Notes: generated by a model not told the origin, from the sequence alone. Positions 26,634 through 35,749 are shown, counted from the first letter of the stretch. The stretch: DNA of 64,000 nt from Flavobacterium pectinovorum (GCF_006438875.1 NZ_RCZH01000008.1:186001-250000); one strand, 5' to 3'. Numbers and translations are program-made.

Positions 26634-27406
26634 TATCTTGTAACTTCTTTTGATAAAAATTCTTCGTAAAAGCCTTTTAGTTTATTGCTTTCGCGGACAA
26701 CTTCTCCCAGAACAATAATTGCTGGCGAACTTAATTTCTTCTCTTTTACAATTTCTAAAATCGAATCTACTGTTCCAACGCCTACTTTTTCATCAGTTGT
26801 TGTTCCGTTTTGAATGATCGCTACGGGCAAATTGCCTTTGTTTTCCTTTTGAAATAAATCGATAATTTGAGGCAATTTGTGCATTCCCATCAAAATTACA
26901 ACTGTTGCTGATGATTGTGCTGCTAAAGCTACATCTGACGATAATTTTCTATCTGAAGTTGTACCTGTAATTGCCCAAAAACTTTCTGAAACACCTCTTT
27001 TTGTAATCGAAATTCCCTGACTTGCAGGCACCGCAACTACCGAAGATATTCCTGGAACTACAATCGTTTCGATTCCGAAGCTTTCGATAAATTCTATTTC
27101 TTCGCTTCCACGTCCAAAAATAAATGGATCTCCGCCTTTTAAGCGCACTACATTTCCGTATGTTAAAGCATTATCTACAATCAACTGATTGATTTGATCT
27201 TGTGTATAAGCGTGATTTCCTATTTTTTTTCCAACAAAAATTTTGATGGCATTTTTAGGAGCGTGTGCTAATATTTCGTCATTCGCCAATGCATCGTATA
27301 AAACCACATTTGCTTCAGCAAGTGCTTTTACACCTTTCAGCGTAAGCAAATCCGGATCGCCGGGACCCGCACCAACTAAAGTTACTTTTGGTTTAATATT
27401 AAGCAT
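26633..27406 (-). CDS. cobA: Uroporphyrinogen-III C-methyltransferase
   Basis: 257 aa SUMT. SAM-dependent double methylation of uroporphyrinogen III to precorrin-2, first step to siroheme. Signatures: VTLVGAGPGDPDLLTLKGVK near residue 8, VVLYDALANDEIL, VVRLKGGDPFIFGRGSEE near 86, VPGISSVVAVPASQGISIT, ITGTTSDRK, VVILMGMHKL. Overlaps the end of the sulfite reductase gene by 8 bp, so they are translationally coupled. Confidence 0.95.
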   Translation of the reverse strand: MLNIKPKVTLVGAGPGDPDLLTLKGVKALAEANVVLYDALANDEILAHAPKNAIKIFVGKKIGNHAYTQDQINQLIVDNALTYGNVVRLKGGDPFIFGRGSEEIEFIESFGIETIVVPGISSVVAVPASQGISITKRGVSESFWAITGTTSDRKLSSDVALAAQSSATVVILMGMHKLPQIIDLFQKENKGNLPVAIIQNGTTTDEKVGVGTVDSILEIVKEKKLSSPAIIVLGEVVRESNKLKGFYEEFLSKEVTR

Positions 27407-29489
27407 TTGCTAATTCTTGAGCTCTATATTTTTCAATCGTATCAAAAAATGTAATCCCTTCCTGAATGTATTGTTTTGCAAACGCTTCTGAAGGTTCTGT
27501 TTGATTGATTTGATATACTAATTCTTTGAATGTTGTTGCCAATTGGATTTTACCTGTTGCAATGAAAACGGTGTCAAATAAATCTACAATTCCTGCATGA
27601 TTATTTGTTTTTTCGTTTTCAGATAGTAATAATGCTTTTGCACCATTTACAAATCCTGCGTAAGCGTGATAAATCGCATCTGACCATTTTCCTTCGTCGA
27701 ATGATTCCTGAGCGAAAGTTAATTTATCTTTGGCTTCTAATAATAAAGTAGCTACTAAATCAATCACAACACCGGCACATTCTCCAACTCCAACTGCTTT
27801 TACATAATTATCTGCGTTACCCCAATCTACAAAATCAGCTTCGGTTAAATTGGTTACGTCTGCGAAAGGTTTTAAAATTTCATAGAAATATTTCTCTCCT
27901 TTTAAATCGTAATAATTAAGGAATTTTTCTCCGTTTGCGTTCGCGTCAAAATCATTTAAGATCGTACGCAATGCATCTGGTCCTCTACGGCTTGGAATTT
28001 TGATTACTTTATCAGCAAAACGCCCTGATCCGTTTCCTAATCTTCCTCCTCCTAATAAAACCTGCAATGCCGGAGCTACTAATTTTCCTGAATTGATTGA
28101 CATTCCCTGAAAACCAATTGCAGACATATTATGTTGTCCGCAAGCATTCATACAACCTGAGATTTTAATTTCAATTTCACGGTTATTTAAGTATTGCGGG
28201 TATTCTGCATTTAAAACTTTTTCAAGTTCTTCTGCAATTCCGGTACTACTTGCAATCCCCAAATTACAAGTATCTGTACCGGGACATGCCGTAATATCTG
28301 CGGTAGAATTATATCCTAAATCTACAAATCCTAATTTAGCCAGTTCCTGATAAAAGAATGGTAAATTTTCATTTTTTACGTGACGAATTACAATGTTTTG
28401 ACGCAATGTAAAACGCAATTCATTTGCAGCGTAATTTTTTATTAAATCAGCTAATAATCTTGCTTTATCGGTATAAAAATCTCCTAATAAAACTTTGATC
28501 CCAATAGCAGAATAACCTTCTTGTTTTTGAGCAATTACATTCGATTTTTTCCATGCTTCATAAGCTGCAGCATCTTCAATAGTAACAGATGGAACTTCTA
28601 ATAATGGTTCTGGAATTGGCGCATCAAAAACTGTTGTATCAATTTCATAAGTTTCAAAAGCGATTGCTTTTTTCTCTTTTTCAACCAAATCCATGAAAAC
28701 ATCTCTTCCCATTTCTTTGATTAAAAATTTCAAACGTGCTTTCATTCTTTTGGCACGTTCTCCATATCTGTCAAAAATACGGATCACACCTTCTGCTGTT
28801 GGAATGATTTGGTTTGCAGGAACGAATTCCGTAAGCAATTCTGCATGTGCCGGTTGAGATCCCAAACCTCCACCTAACATTATTTTGAAACCACGAACAC
28901 CATCAACAATCTTCGGAATAAATCCTAAATCATGCAAATAACTCAAAGCGGTATCTTCATCAGATGATGAGAACGAAATTTTGAATTTACGTCCCATTTC
29001 CTGACAGATTGGGTTTCTTAGTAAGTATTGAAATAAGGCATGTGCATAAGGCGAAACATCAAATGGTTCGTTTACATCTACACCTGCTAATTCGCTTCCT
29101 GTAATATTTCTAACGGTGTTACCACAAGCTTCACGCAAGGTAACATCGTCTTTTGCCAGGTTTGCCCAAAGTTCTGGAGTTCTATCTAAACTCACGTAGT
29201 GAATCTGGATATCCTGACGTGTTGTAATGTGCAAACGTCCTGTAGAATATTCATCAGAAACTTTAGTAATACGTACCAATTGCTCGCTGGTTACTTTACC
29301 GTAAGGCAATTTAATACGAATCATTTGAACGCCTTCCTGACGTTGTCCGTAGATTCCACGTGCTAAACGAAGACTACGAAAACGCTCATCATCAATTTTT
29401 CCTCCACGGAATAAATGAATCTTTTTTTCCAAATCGATAATCTCTTTTTGAACTATCGGATTTTCTATTTCTGTTCTAAAACTTTCCAT
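27399..29489 (-). CDS. Ferredoxin-type sulfite reductase with C-terminal HEPN domain
   Basis: 696 aa. Siroheme/4Fe-4S nitrite-sulfite reductase fold: GVQMIRIKLPYGKVTSEQL near 54, RLHITTRQDIQIHYV, GNTVRNITGSELAGVD, cluster ligands TACPGTDTCNLG (CX5C) and GCMNACGQHN (CX3C). Residues from about 550 to the end (ECAGVVIDLVATLLLEAKDK, WSDAIYHAYAGFVNGAKALL) form a HEPN-like helical domain absent from classical enzymes but usual in Flavobacteria, to my knowledge. Reduces sulfite to sulfide. Linked to siroheme genes and a ferredoxin-NADP reductase. Confidence 0.92.
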   Translation of the reverse strand: MESFRTEIENPIVQKEIIDLEKKIHLFRGGKIDDERFRSLRLARGIYGQRQEGVQMIRIKLPYGKVTSEQLVRITKVSDEYSTGRLHITTRQDIQIHYVSLDRTPELWANLAKDDVTLREACGNTVRNITGSELAGVDVNEPFDVSPYAHALFQYLLRNPICQEMGRKFKISFSSSDEDTALSYLHDLGFIPKIVDGVRGFKIMLGGGLGSQPAHAELLTEFVPANQIIPTAEGVIRIFDRYGERAKRMKARLKFLIKEMGRDVFMDLVEKEKKAIAFETYEIDTTVFDAPIPEPLLEVPSVTIEDAAAYEAWKKSNVIAQKQEGYSAIGIKVLLGDFYTDKARLLADLIKNYAANELRFTLRQNIVIRHVKNENLPFFYQELAKLGFVDLGYNSTADITACPGTDTCNLGIASSTGIAEELEKVLNAEYPQYLNNREIEIKISGCMNACGQHNMSAIGFQGMSINSGKLVAPALQVLLGGGRLGNGSGRFADKVIKIPSRRGPDALRTILNDFDANANGEKFLNYYDLKGEKYFYEILKPFADVTNLTEADFVDWGNADNYVKAVGVGECAGVVIDLVATLLLEAKDKLTFAQESFDEGKWSDAIYHAYAGFVNGAKALLLSENEKTNNHAGIVDLFDTVFIATGKIQLATTFKELVYQINQTEPSEAFAKQYIQEGITFFDTIEKYRAQELANA

Positions 29490-29582
29490 TTTTATTTACG
29501 CTTTAGGCTTTAAGCTATACGCTCTAGGCTTTTTTAACTTTGTGTTTTTTGCTTAAGGCTTATTGCTTAAAGCCTAATGCAT

Positions 29583-30827
29583 TTATCGAATGAATCCTAC
29601 TCCTGCAGTTGTGTTCGTCGCTGTATCAATTAGGATAAAAGCTCCGTTTGATTTATTATCGTTATAGGCATCAAAATATAAAGGCTTGCTTAATTTGATA
29701 GTTACTTCTCCAATTTCGTTTATCGCTAATTGCGAAGCTTCTTTTGTTCCTGAATAATCTGTTGAGATTGTATTTTTGATACTTTCTACTTTTGCCAAAA
29801 CTGAGTTTGTGTTGTGTTGTACGATATATTTTGTACCTGCAACCAGTTTTTTACTGTCCATCCAGCAAACTGTTGTTGTTATTTCTTTTTCAATTTTTGG
29901 AAGTTCTGATGATTTTACGATCATATCTCCTCTTGTTACATTGATATCATTTTCTAATTCGATTGTAATCGATGAACCTGCAACAGCTTCATCAAATGTT
30001 TTATCGAAAAAGTGAATTTTTGATACTTTTGATTCTGTTAAAGAAGGTAAAACCGTTACTGCATCTCCTACTTTAATAGAGTTTCCGTATAATTTTCCCG
30101 CATATCCTCTAAAATCATGATACTCTTCTGTTTTTGGACGAATAACAGTCTGAACCGGGAAACGTGCTTTTCCTGTTTCAAAAACATCTGAAGAATGTAA
30201 TCCTTCTAAATGTTCCAAAACCGTTTGACCATCATACCATGTCATGTTCTCTGATTTATCAACTACGTTTCCACCATTAATTGCACTTAATGGAATATAA
30301 CTTACGTTTTGTTCTTTGAAAGTACTTTTAGCATTTAATGCCTGGAAATCGGCTTTGATTTTGTTGTAAACTTCTTCAGAATAATCAACCAAATCCATTT
30401 TGTTGATTGCTACAATTACCTCTTTTACTCTCAATAAATTATTGATAAAAAAGTGACGGTACGTTTGCTCAATTACGCCTTTTCTCGCATCAATTAAAAT
30501 AATCGAAACCTGTGAAGTCGAAGCTCCCGTAACCATGTTTCTGGTATATTCTACGTGACCCGGAGTATCGGCAATAATGTAACTTTTCTTTGCAGTCGAA
30601 AAGTAAATATGTGCTACGTCAATCGTGATTCCTTGCTCTCTTTCAGCCACTAATCCGTCTGTTGCCAATGAGAAATCAAGATAATCGTACCCTTTTTGTT
30701 TACTGCTTTTTTCGATCGCTTCGATTTTATCTGTAGTCAATGATTTTGTATCGTACAATAATCTTCCGATCAAAGTACTTTTTCCGTCATCTACACTTCC
30801 TGCTGTTGCTATTTTTAAAACTTCCAT
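29583..30827 (-). CDS. cysN: Sulfate adenylyltransferase subunit 1 (GTPase)
   Basis: 414 aa. Translation-factor-like GTPase with G1 GSVDDGKSTLIGRLLYDT at residue 10, EQGITIDVAHIYF, G3 DTPGHVEYTRNMVTGAS, G4 NKMDLVD. Couples GTP hydrolysis to APS formation by CysD. Shorter than E. coli CysN (475 aa), with no fused CysC kinase. Follows cysD with a 140-bp gap. Confidence 0.95.
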   Translation of the reverse strand: MEVLKIATAGSVDDGKSTLIGRLLYDTKSLTTDKIEAIEKSSKQKGYDYLDFSLATDGLVAEREQGITIDVAHIYFSTAKKSYIIADTPGHVEYTRNMVTGASTSQVSIILIDARKGVIEQTYRHFFINNLLRVKEVIVAINKMDLVDYSEEVYNKIKADFQALNAKSTFKEQNVSYIPLSAINGGNVVDKSENMTWYDGQTVLEHLEGLHSSDVFETGKARFPVQTVIRPKTEEYHDFRGYAGKLYGNSIKVGDAVTVLPSLTESKVSKIHFFDKTFDEAVAGSSITIELENDINVTRGDMIVKSSELPKIEKEITTTVCWMDSKKLVAGTKYIVQHNTNSVLAKVESIKNTISTDYSGTKEASQLAINEIGEVTIKLSKPLYFDAYNDNKSNGAFILIDTATNTTAGVGFIR

Positions 30828-30969
30828 TCTTAATATTTTGTTTCAGGTTTAAAATTTTTGTTTCAGGTTTAATGTTTCAAGTTGTTGAAACGCTTTCACT
30901 AAATTTTAAAAGCTGTATGTTTTTTTGATTCTAACTTTTAATTTATAATTTATAATTCACAATTAATAA

Positions 30970-31869
30970 TTAAAAATACCCTTGTTGTTTTCTTTTCTCC
31001 ATTGCGGCTTCAGAGCGTTTATCATCGATTCTGGCTCCTCTTTCAGAAATTGTTGATGTTCTGATTTCGCCCACAACTTCCTGAATGGTTTCAGCATAAG
31101 AATCAACTGCAGCAGTACAAGTCATATCTCCAACGGTTCTGAAGCGAACAATTCTTTCTTCGATTTGTTCGTCTTCTTCCTGATACACAAAAGGAGAATG
31201 TGACCAGATTAAACCGTCTCTCAAAAAAACTTTTCTTTTATGTGAAAAATAGATTGATGGAATCTCGATGTGTTCTTTTTCGATATAACTCCAAACGTCT
31301 AATTCTGTCCAGTTTGAAATTGGAAAAACACGTACGTTTTGACCATTTTCTATTTTTCCATTCAAAATATCAAACAACTCAGGACGTTGATTTTTTTCAT
31401 CCCATTGACCGAAGTCATCACGAACTGAAAAAATACGTTCTTTTGCTCTTGCTTTTTCTTCATCACGACGCGCTCCACCAATACAAGCATCAAATTTAAA
31501 TTCTTCGATAGCGTCTAAAAGTGTGATCGTTTGCAAGCTGTTTCTACTAGAATATTTCCCAGTTTCCTCAACAACTTTTCCTTCATCAATAGCGTCCTGA
31601 ACATTACGAACGATAAGCTCTAATCCTAATTCCTCAACCAATTTGTCTCTAAAAGCAATCGTCTCAGGAAAATTATGTCCTGTATCAACATGCAAAAGAG
31701 GGAACGGAATTTTTGCAGGGAAAAAGGCTTTTTGTGCCAAACGCACTAATGTTATAGAATCTTTTCCTCCAGAGAAAAGCAAAACCGGTTTGTCAAACTG
31801 TGAAATTACTTCTCTGAAAATGTATATTGCTTCACTCTCTAAAGCGTTTGTTTTTAATACTGAACTCAT
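30970..31869 (-). CDS. cysD: Sulfate adenylyltransferase subunit 2
   Basis: 299 aa ATP sulfurylase catalytic subunit. PP-loop FSGGKDSITLVRLAQKAF near residue 33, PLLHVDTGHNFPETIAFRD, GGARRDEEKARAKERIFSVR, RVFPISNWTELDVWSYI, TVGDMTCTAAVDS, ending KRKQQGYF as in E. coli CysD. Makes APS from ATP and sulfate with CysN. Confidence 0.96.
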   Translation of the reverse strand: MSSVLKTNALESEAIYIFREVISQFDKPVLLFSGGKDSITLVRLAQKAFFPAKIPFPLLHVDTGHNFPETIAFRDKLVEELGLELIVRNVQDAIDEGKVVEETGKYSSRNSLQTITLLDAIEEFKFDACIGGARRDEEKARAKERIFSVRDDFGQWDEKNQRPELFDILNGKIENGQNVRVFPISNWTELDVWSYIEKEHIEIPSIYFSHKRKVFLRDGLIWSHSPFVYQEEDEQIEERIVRFRTVGDMTCTAAVDSYAETIQEVVGEIRTSTISERGARIDDKRSEAAMEKRKQQGYF

Positions 31870-32030
31870 TGTTTTTTTGTTTGATATTTTTAGTTTCAGG
31901 TTTCAAGTTATGTGAGTTACTCTAACACTTTCAACTATTTATTCTATTTTCTTTATTTTTTTTCAACCGATTGAAATCCGTTTTTACAACCTCTCCATCG
32001 TGTTAAAATTCGTTTTTGTAACAGCTTCAT

Positions 32031-32161
32031 CGGGTTAAATCCCGGCGTTGCGATCATCGGGTTTGATCCCGAAGCCTCGGGACGACGCTACAATATGAAT
32101 CGTTCCTCCTCCCATCGGGTTGAAACCCGACGCTACAATATAAATCGTTCCTCCGGAACTT
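32031..32161. repeat. Cluster of two-hairpin elements between cysH and cysD
   Basis: Contains CGGGTTAAATCCCGGCG, CCCGAAGCCTCGGG with CGCTACAATATGAATCG, and a full copy at 32112-32160 (CATCGGGTTGAAACCCGACG, CTACAATATAAATC, GTTCCTCCGGAAC). The 369-bp spacer holds nothing else except the tandem repeat at 32165-32225. Confidence 0.75.
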
Positions 32162-32164
32162 AAA

Positions 32165-32225
32165 ATCTATATTCTATTATCTTGCTTCTATTATCTTGCT
32201 TCTATTATCTTGCTTCTATTATCTT
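32165..32225. repeat. 14-bp tandem repeat TCTATTATCTTGCT
   Basis: Four near-perfect units of TTCTATTATCTTGC in a row just downstream of cysH. Slippage-prone tract of no evident function. Confidence 0.75.
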
Positions 32226-32238
32226 GTCTCTTGCTTCT

Positions 32239-32949
32239 CTACTCCTTCTTCGCCCCATGCAAACCACATTCTTTATGACTCGATTCCCACCACCATCTTC
32301 CGGCTCTGATATCTTCGCCCGGGAAAATTGCTCTGGTACATGGTGCACATCCTATGCTTACGAATCCTTGTTTGTGTAAAGCATTCTGAGGAACATTGTT
32401 TTCTGATAAATAGGTTTCAACTTCTTCCAAAGTCCACTTTAATAATGGGTTGAATTTTATGATTCCAAAACCTCCGTCGTATTCAAACAATTGCAAATCG
32501 TTTCTGTTTTCAGATTGTTCGGCTCTTAAACCTGTAATCCAAACAGAATTTCCTGCCAAAGCTTTCCTTAGCGGAACTACCTTACGAATAAAACAGCATT
32601 CTTTTCTATTCTCAACCGAATCATAAAAACTATTTGGCCCTTTTTCTTTCAGTAAACTTTCCACCGCCGTTGCTTCCGGAAAGTAAACTTCGATTGGCTT
32701 CTTGTACTTTTTTAATGTCTTATGAAAAACATCGTACGTTTCCTGAAACAATCTTCCTGTGTCTAAAGTAAAGATGGTAATGTCCTGATTACTCTTTGCA
32801 ATAAAATCGGTAATTACCTGATCTTCCTGACCAAAAGATGTCGAAAAAATTACTTTTCCCGGATATTCAATGGCTAAAAAAGCTAATGTTTCGTCAAGCG
32901 AAAAATCCTTTGTTTTATCTAATAATGATTGTATAATAGTCGCACTCAT
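32239..32949 (-). CDS. cysH: Adenylylsulfate (APS) reductase, CysH type
   Basis: 236 aa. PAPS/APS reductase fold with PP-loop-like KVIFSTSFGQEDQVITDFIA near 33 and TLDTGRLFQETYDV. It carries the CC...CxxC pattern that binds a 4Fe-4S cluster (RKECCFIRKVVPL, GCAPCTRAIFPGEDIRAGRW) and the catalytic Cys in KECGLH. That pattern marks reductases acting on APS directly. No APS kinase is present in the window, which agrees. First enzyme gene of the operon, 27 bp after the TSUP transporter gene. Confidence 0.93.
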   Translation of the reverse strand: MSATIIQSLLDKTKDFSLDETLAFLAIEYPGKVIFSTSFGQEDQVITDFIAKSNQDITIFTLDTGRLFQETYDVFHKTLKKYKKPIEVYFPEATAVESLLKEKGPNSFYDSVENRKECCFIRKVVPLRKALAGNSVWITGLRAEQSENRNDLQLFEYDGGFGIIKFNPLLKWTLEEVETYLSENNVPQNALHKQGFVSIGCAPCTRAIFPGEDIRAGRWWWESSHKECGLHGAKKE

Positions 32950-32976
32950 ATTCTCTTTCTTTCCTTCTAAAAAATA

Positions 32977-33879
32977 TTACAATAATTTAGATAATGTTTT
33001 CAAACTCAATAGTATAATTAAAATTCCAACTGCTACCATCATTGGCTTTCTTTTGATTTTATTTACCAAATATGCTCCAATTGGCGCCGCAATTACACCT
33101 CCTAAAATTAAACCTATAATAACCTGCCAGCCGTGAATTCCTCCAAAAAGCATGAAAGTAATTCCGCTTGCAAATGAAATTGCAAATTCAGCAGCATTCA
33201 CAGAACCTATTGTATATCTTGGGTTTCTTCCTCTTCCTAACAATGTTGATGTTACGATTGGTCCCCAGCCTCCGCCGCCAACAGCGTCCATAAAACCACC
33301 AAAAGTGGCAAGTACTCCTAGTTTTTTAGTTTTCTTTTTAACGATTGTTTTTGCTAAAGCTTTTCTAATAATTATAACTGCCAAAACAATCATATAAACT
33401 GCAATAAAGGGCTTTATAATATCCCCATTAATAACATCCGATAATAAATAAGCTCCTGTTATTGAACCTAAAACTCCCGGAATTAATAAATGTTTCACCA
33501 ACTTTTTATTAATATTTCCAAATCGATGATGCGATAGTGCCGATGCTCCTGTTGTAAACATTTCAGACACATGAACAGCCGTACTACTCATAACTGGTGG
33601 AACACCGTAAGCCAATAAAAACGAGGTTGATGTTGCTCCATAACCCATTCCTAATGTCCCGTCAACCAATTGTGCAAAAATCCCGATTAAGAAAAAAATC
33701 AAAAATTCCTGATTGAAACCTCCAACAAATCCATTCCATGTAAATTCAGCATAATGGTTGTACACCAAGGTACCTAACAAACCTACTAACAAAACCACGG
33801 GAATTACAACCCATAACTTTTCTTTTATTGATGCATCAGACCTAACATCATAACTATTTATTTTTAATTCTTTTTCCAT
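32977..33879 (-). CDS. TSUP-family (TauE/SafE) membrane transporter
   Basis: 300 aa with about 8 membrane segments in two repeats, each with the glycine-rich signature (VDGTLGMGYGATSTSFLLAY, MDAVGGGGWGPIVTSTLLGR). It leads the sulfate-assimilation operon, so I infer sulfate or sulfite transport across the inner membrane. Other TSUP proteins beside cysteine genes have been linked to sulfate or organosulfonate movement; direction is not readable. Start MEKELKINSYDVRSD is supported by the promoter 60 bp upstream. Confidence 0.88.
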   Translation of the reverse strand: MEKELKINSYDVRSDASIKEKLWVVIPVVLLVGLLGTLVYNHYAEFTWNGFVGGFNQEFLIFFLIGIFAQLVDGTLGMGYGATSTSFLLAYGVPPVMSSTAVHVSEMFTTGASALSHHRFGNINKKLVKHLLIPGVLGSITGAYLLSDVINGDIIKPFIAVYMIVLAVIIIRKALAKTIVKKKTKKLGVLATFGGFMDAVGGGGWGPIVTSTLLGRGRNPRYTIGSVNAAEFAISFASGITFMLFGGIHGWQVIIGLILGGVIAAPIGAYLVNKIKRKPMMVAVGILIILLSLKTLSKLL

Positions 33880-33907
33880 ACCCTTGGTTTGGTTTTGAGC
33901 TTTAAAC

Positions 33908-33969
33908 CTATTACCCTATCGGCTTAATAGATTACTATGCAAAATTAGTACTTATTTCTAAATATCAAA
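33908..33969 (-). promoter_or_regulatory. Sulfate operon promoter with overlapping dyad
   Basis: Minus-strand -7 element TAATTTTG (33940-33947) and TTTG at -33 (33966-33969), 18 bp spacer. Immediately downstream is the dyad CTATTA-N11-TAATAG (33908-33930), which could be an operator, perhaps for the Rrf2 regulator at 35339. The rest of the 312-bp intergenic region shows AAATTATCCG (34043 on) and CGGATAATTA (34145 on) facing each other, of uncertain meaning. Confidence 0.55.
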
Positions 33970-34191
33970 ACATTATTTAATTTTTTTACAACTCTAATTC
34001 TCTTTTGGTTAAGAATGACGCAACTTACAATAATATAACAAATTATCCGCCTAAGTTAAAAACCGTATAGACCTGTATTACAACACAATAAATGATTAAT
34101 AATATTCATTTACAAATATAGCATTTTAAAGTCTACCAAATCCATCGGATAATTATAAAATTGTTCTTATTTTTACAGCAAATTTTAATTC

Positions 34192-34974
34192 ATGGATTTT
34201 CAAATAGGTCTTGTAATTGCCGGTTTATTAGTAGGTTTTATAGTTGGATTAACAGGTGTTGGAGGTGGCTCTTTAATGACTCCAATTTTATTATATTTTG
34301 GAATCCCGCCCACAACAGCAGTTGGAACCGATTTATTATATGCTGCTTTTACCAAAATGGGAGGTGTATTTGTACATCATAAAAAAGGAAATATAAATTG
34401 GACCATTACAGGCTGGCTAACTCTGGGCAGCGTTCCCGCAGCTTTAATTACATTATGGATTTTGAATAGTATTAAAACAGATATTTCGACTATAAATGCC
34501 GTAATAAAATACAGTTTGGGCTGGGCTTTGCTTTTTACTTCAGTTGCTATTTTATTCAAAAAGAAACTATTGGTACTTTCTCAAAAACATGCGGGAGATA
34601 AATTTCACAGCGAAAGTCATACTCAAAATATGCTAACAATAGGAATTGGTGTTTTATTGGGAGCAACTGTCACACTTACTTCTATTGGCGCCGGAGCTTT
34701 AGGAACAGTAACTTTATTTTTCCTATATCCGCTTTTGCCAACGCCTCGTTTAGTAGGAACAGAGATTGCCCATGCAGTTCCTTTAACGTTGGTCGCCGGA
34801 ATAGGACACGCTTCTATGGGAAATTTAGACTTGGTTTTATTGGGTCAATTATTACTGGGATCGTTACCGGGAATTTTCATAGGAAGTATGTTAAGCGGAA
34901 AAGTACCAGATTTATTTCTTAGAAATGCGATTGCTGTTATGCTTTTTCTAGCCGGATACAAATTGATTTTTTAA
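34192..34974 (+). CDS. TSUP-family (TauE/SafE) membrane transporter 2
   Basis: 260 aa, polytopic, with the repeats VGFIVGLTGVGGGSLMTPIL at residue 15 and GATVTLTSIGAGALGTVTLF near 155. It is divergent from the sulfate operon and distinct in sequence from the TSUP protein there. Probable sulfur-anion permease; substrate unknown. The pairing of two different TSUP genes suggests import of one sulfur species and export or import of another. Confidence 0.85.
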   Translation: MDFQIGLVIAGLLVGFIVGLTGVGGGSLMTPILLYFGIPPTTAVGTDLLYAAFTKMGGVFVHHKKGNINWTITGWLTLGSVPAALITLWILNSIKTDISTINAVIKYSLGWALLFTSVAILFKKKLLVLSQKHAGDKFHSESHTQNMLTIGIGVLLGATVTLTSIGAGALGTVTLFFLYPLLPTPRLVGTEIAHAVPLTLVAGIGHASMGNLDLVLLGQLLLGSLPGIFIGSMLSGKVPDLFLRNAIAVMLFLAGYKLIF

Positions 34975-34981
34975 TTTCTTC

Positions 34982-35327
34982 AACCATATAAGTCATATAA
35001 GTTCATTTAATAAAAACTTACAATACTACTTATATTTTAAAGCAATACTTATATTGCCTTACATCGCTTAGGGACAACACAAAAACCTGTGGAGAAACAC
35101 AAAACATTTTGTATTGTAAATAATTTTAACGCAAAGCACGCTAAGATTTTATCTAATAGTAGGTGCAAAAAACACAAAGTTCGCAAAGCTTTGTGTCGAT
35201 CCAGCTTTGCGAACTTTGTGTTTTCTATGCATAAAGTAAAATTAAATCTTAGCGCGCTTTGCGGTAAAAATTCATCCCTAATTTATAGCTCAACAGGTTT
35301 TGGCATTGATCCATAACTTATATGGTT
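34982..35327. repeat. Three nested inverted repeats
   Basis: Outer arms AACCATATAAGT (34982-34993) / ACTTATATGGTT (35316-35327). Middle arms CGCAAAGCACGCTAAGATTT (35130-35149) / 35244-35263, one mismatch. Inner arms 35169-35190 / 35203-35224, 22 bp perfect (ACACAAAGTTCGCAAAGC core). The whole space between the TSUP gene and the Rrf2 gene is this nested palindrome. The outer sequence matches the arms of the repeat at 44798-44924. Confidence 0.85.
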
Positions 35328-35338
35328 TAAAATTTTCT

Positions 35339-35749
35339 TTAAAATGCAATATCTGCAAGTGAGTTACTTTCTAGTATCTTAAGTGTATTGTCTCTAACCT
35401 GAGTCATTAAACGTCTTGCCGCACAACTTGTTTCATCATCGCAGTCATCGCATTTTTCATAAAAGTTATGACTTGCGCACGGAAGCAATGCAATAGGTCC
35501 TTCAAGAATACGATATACTTTAGCCATACTAATATCTTTCGGATCTTTTATCAGATAATAACCGCCGCCTTTTCCTTTTTTAGCGCCTAGAAAACCGGAG
35601 TTTCTAAGCAATAACAAAATACTTTCTAAAAATTTAATCGAAATGTGCTCGCTTTTGGCAATTTCAGCAATTTGTACAGGTTCGTTATTTTCTCGTCTGG
35701 CTAAATAGGTTAAAGCTTTAATTCCGTATTTTGTTTTCTTTGAAAGCAT
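35339..35749 (-). CDS. Rrf2-family transcriptional regulator
   Basis: 136 aa. Winged HTH MLSKKTKYGIKALTYLARR, VQIAEIAKSEHISIKFLESI, and GAKKGKGGGYYLIKDPKDIS as in IscR/CymR. A cysteine set follows (LLPCASHNFYEKCDDCDDET, then SCAARR) in the place where IscR-like members bind an Fe-S cluster. Between sulfur genes, so I infer a CymR-like role in sensing sulfur or cysteine status and controlling the sulfate operon. Target unproved. Confidence 0.88.
   Translation of the reverse strand: MLSKKTKYGIKALTYLARRENNEPVQIAEIAKSEHISIKFLESILLLLRNSGFLGAKKGKGGGYYLIKDPKDISMAKVYRILEGPIALLPCASHNFYEKCDDCDDETSCAARRLMTQVRDNTLKILESNSLADIAF

Noticed and set aside
32165..32225. Tandem TCTATTATCTTGCT units as a possible CRISPR
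   Set aside because: Units are contiguous with no spacers and only 14 bp long, so this is a simple tandem repeat.
33880..34191. Leader peptide or riboswitch before the sulfate operon
   Set aside because: The 5' UTR predicted from the promoter is about 54 nt, has no Met/Cys-rich ORF, no terminator and no SAM-I/II core. Only a dyad is present.
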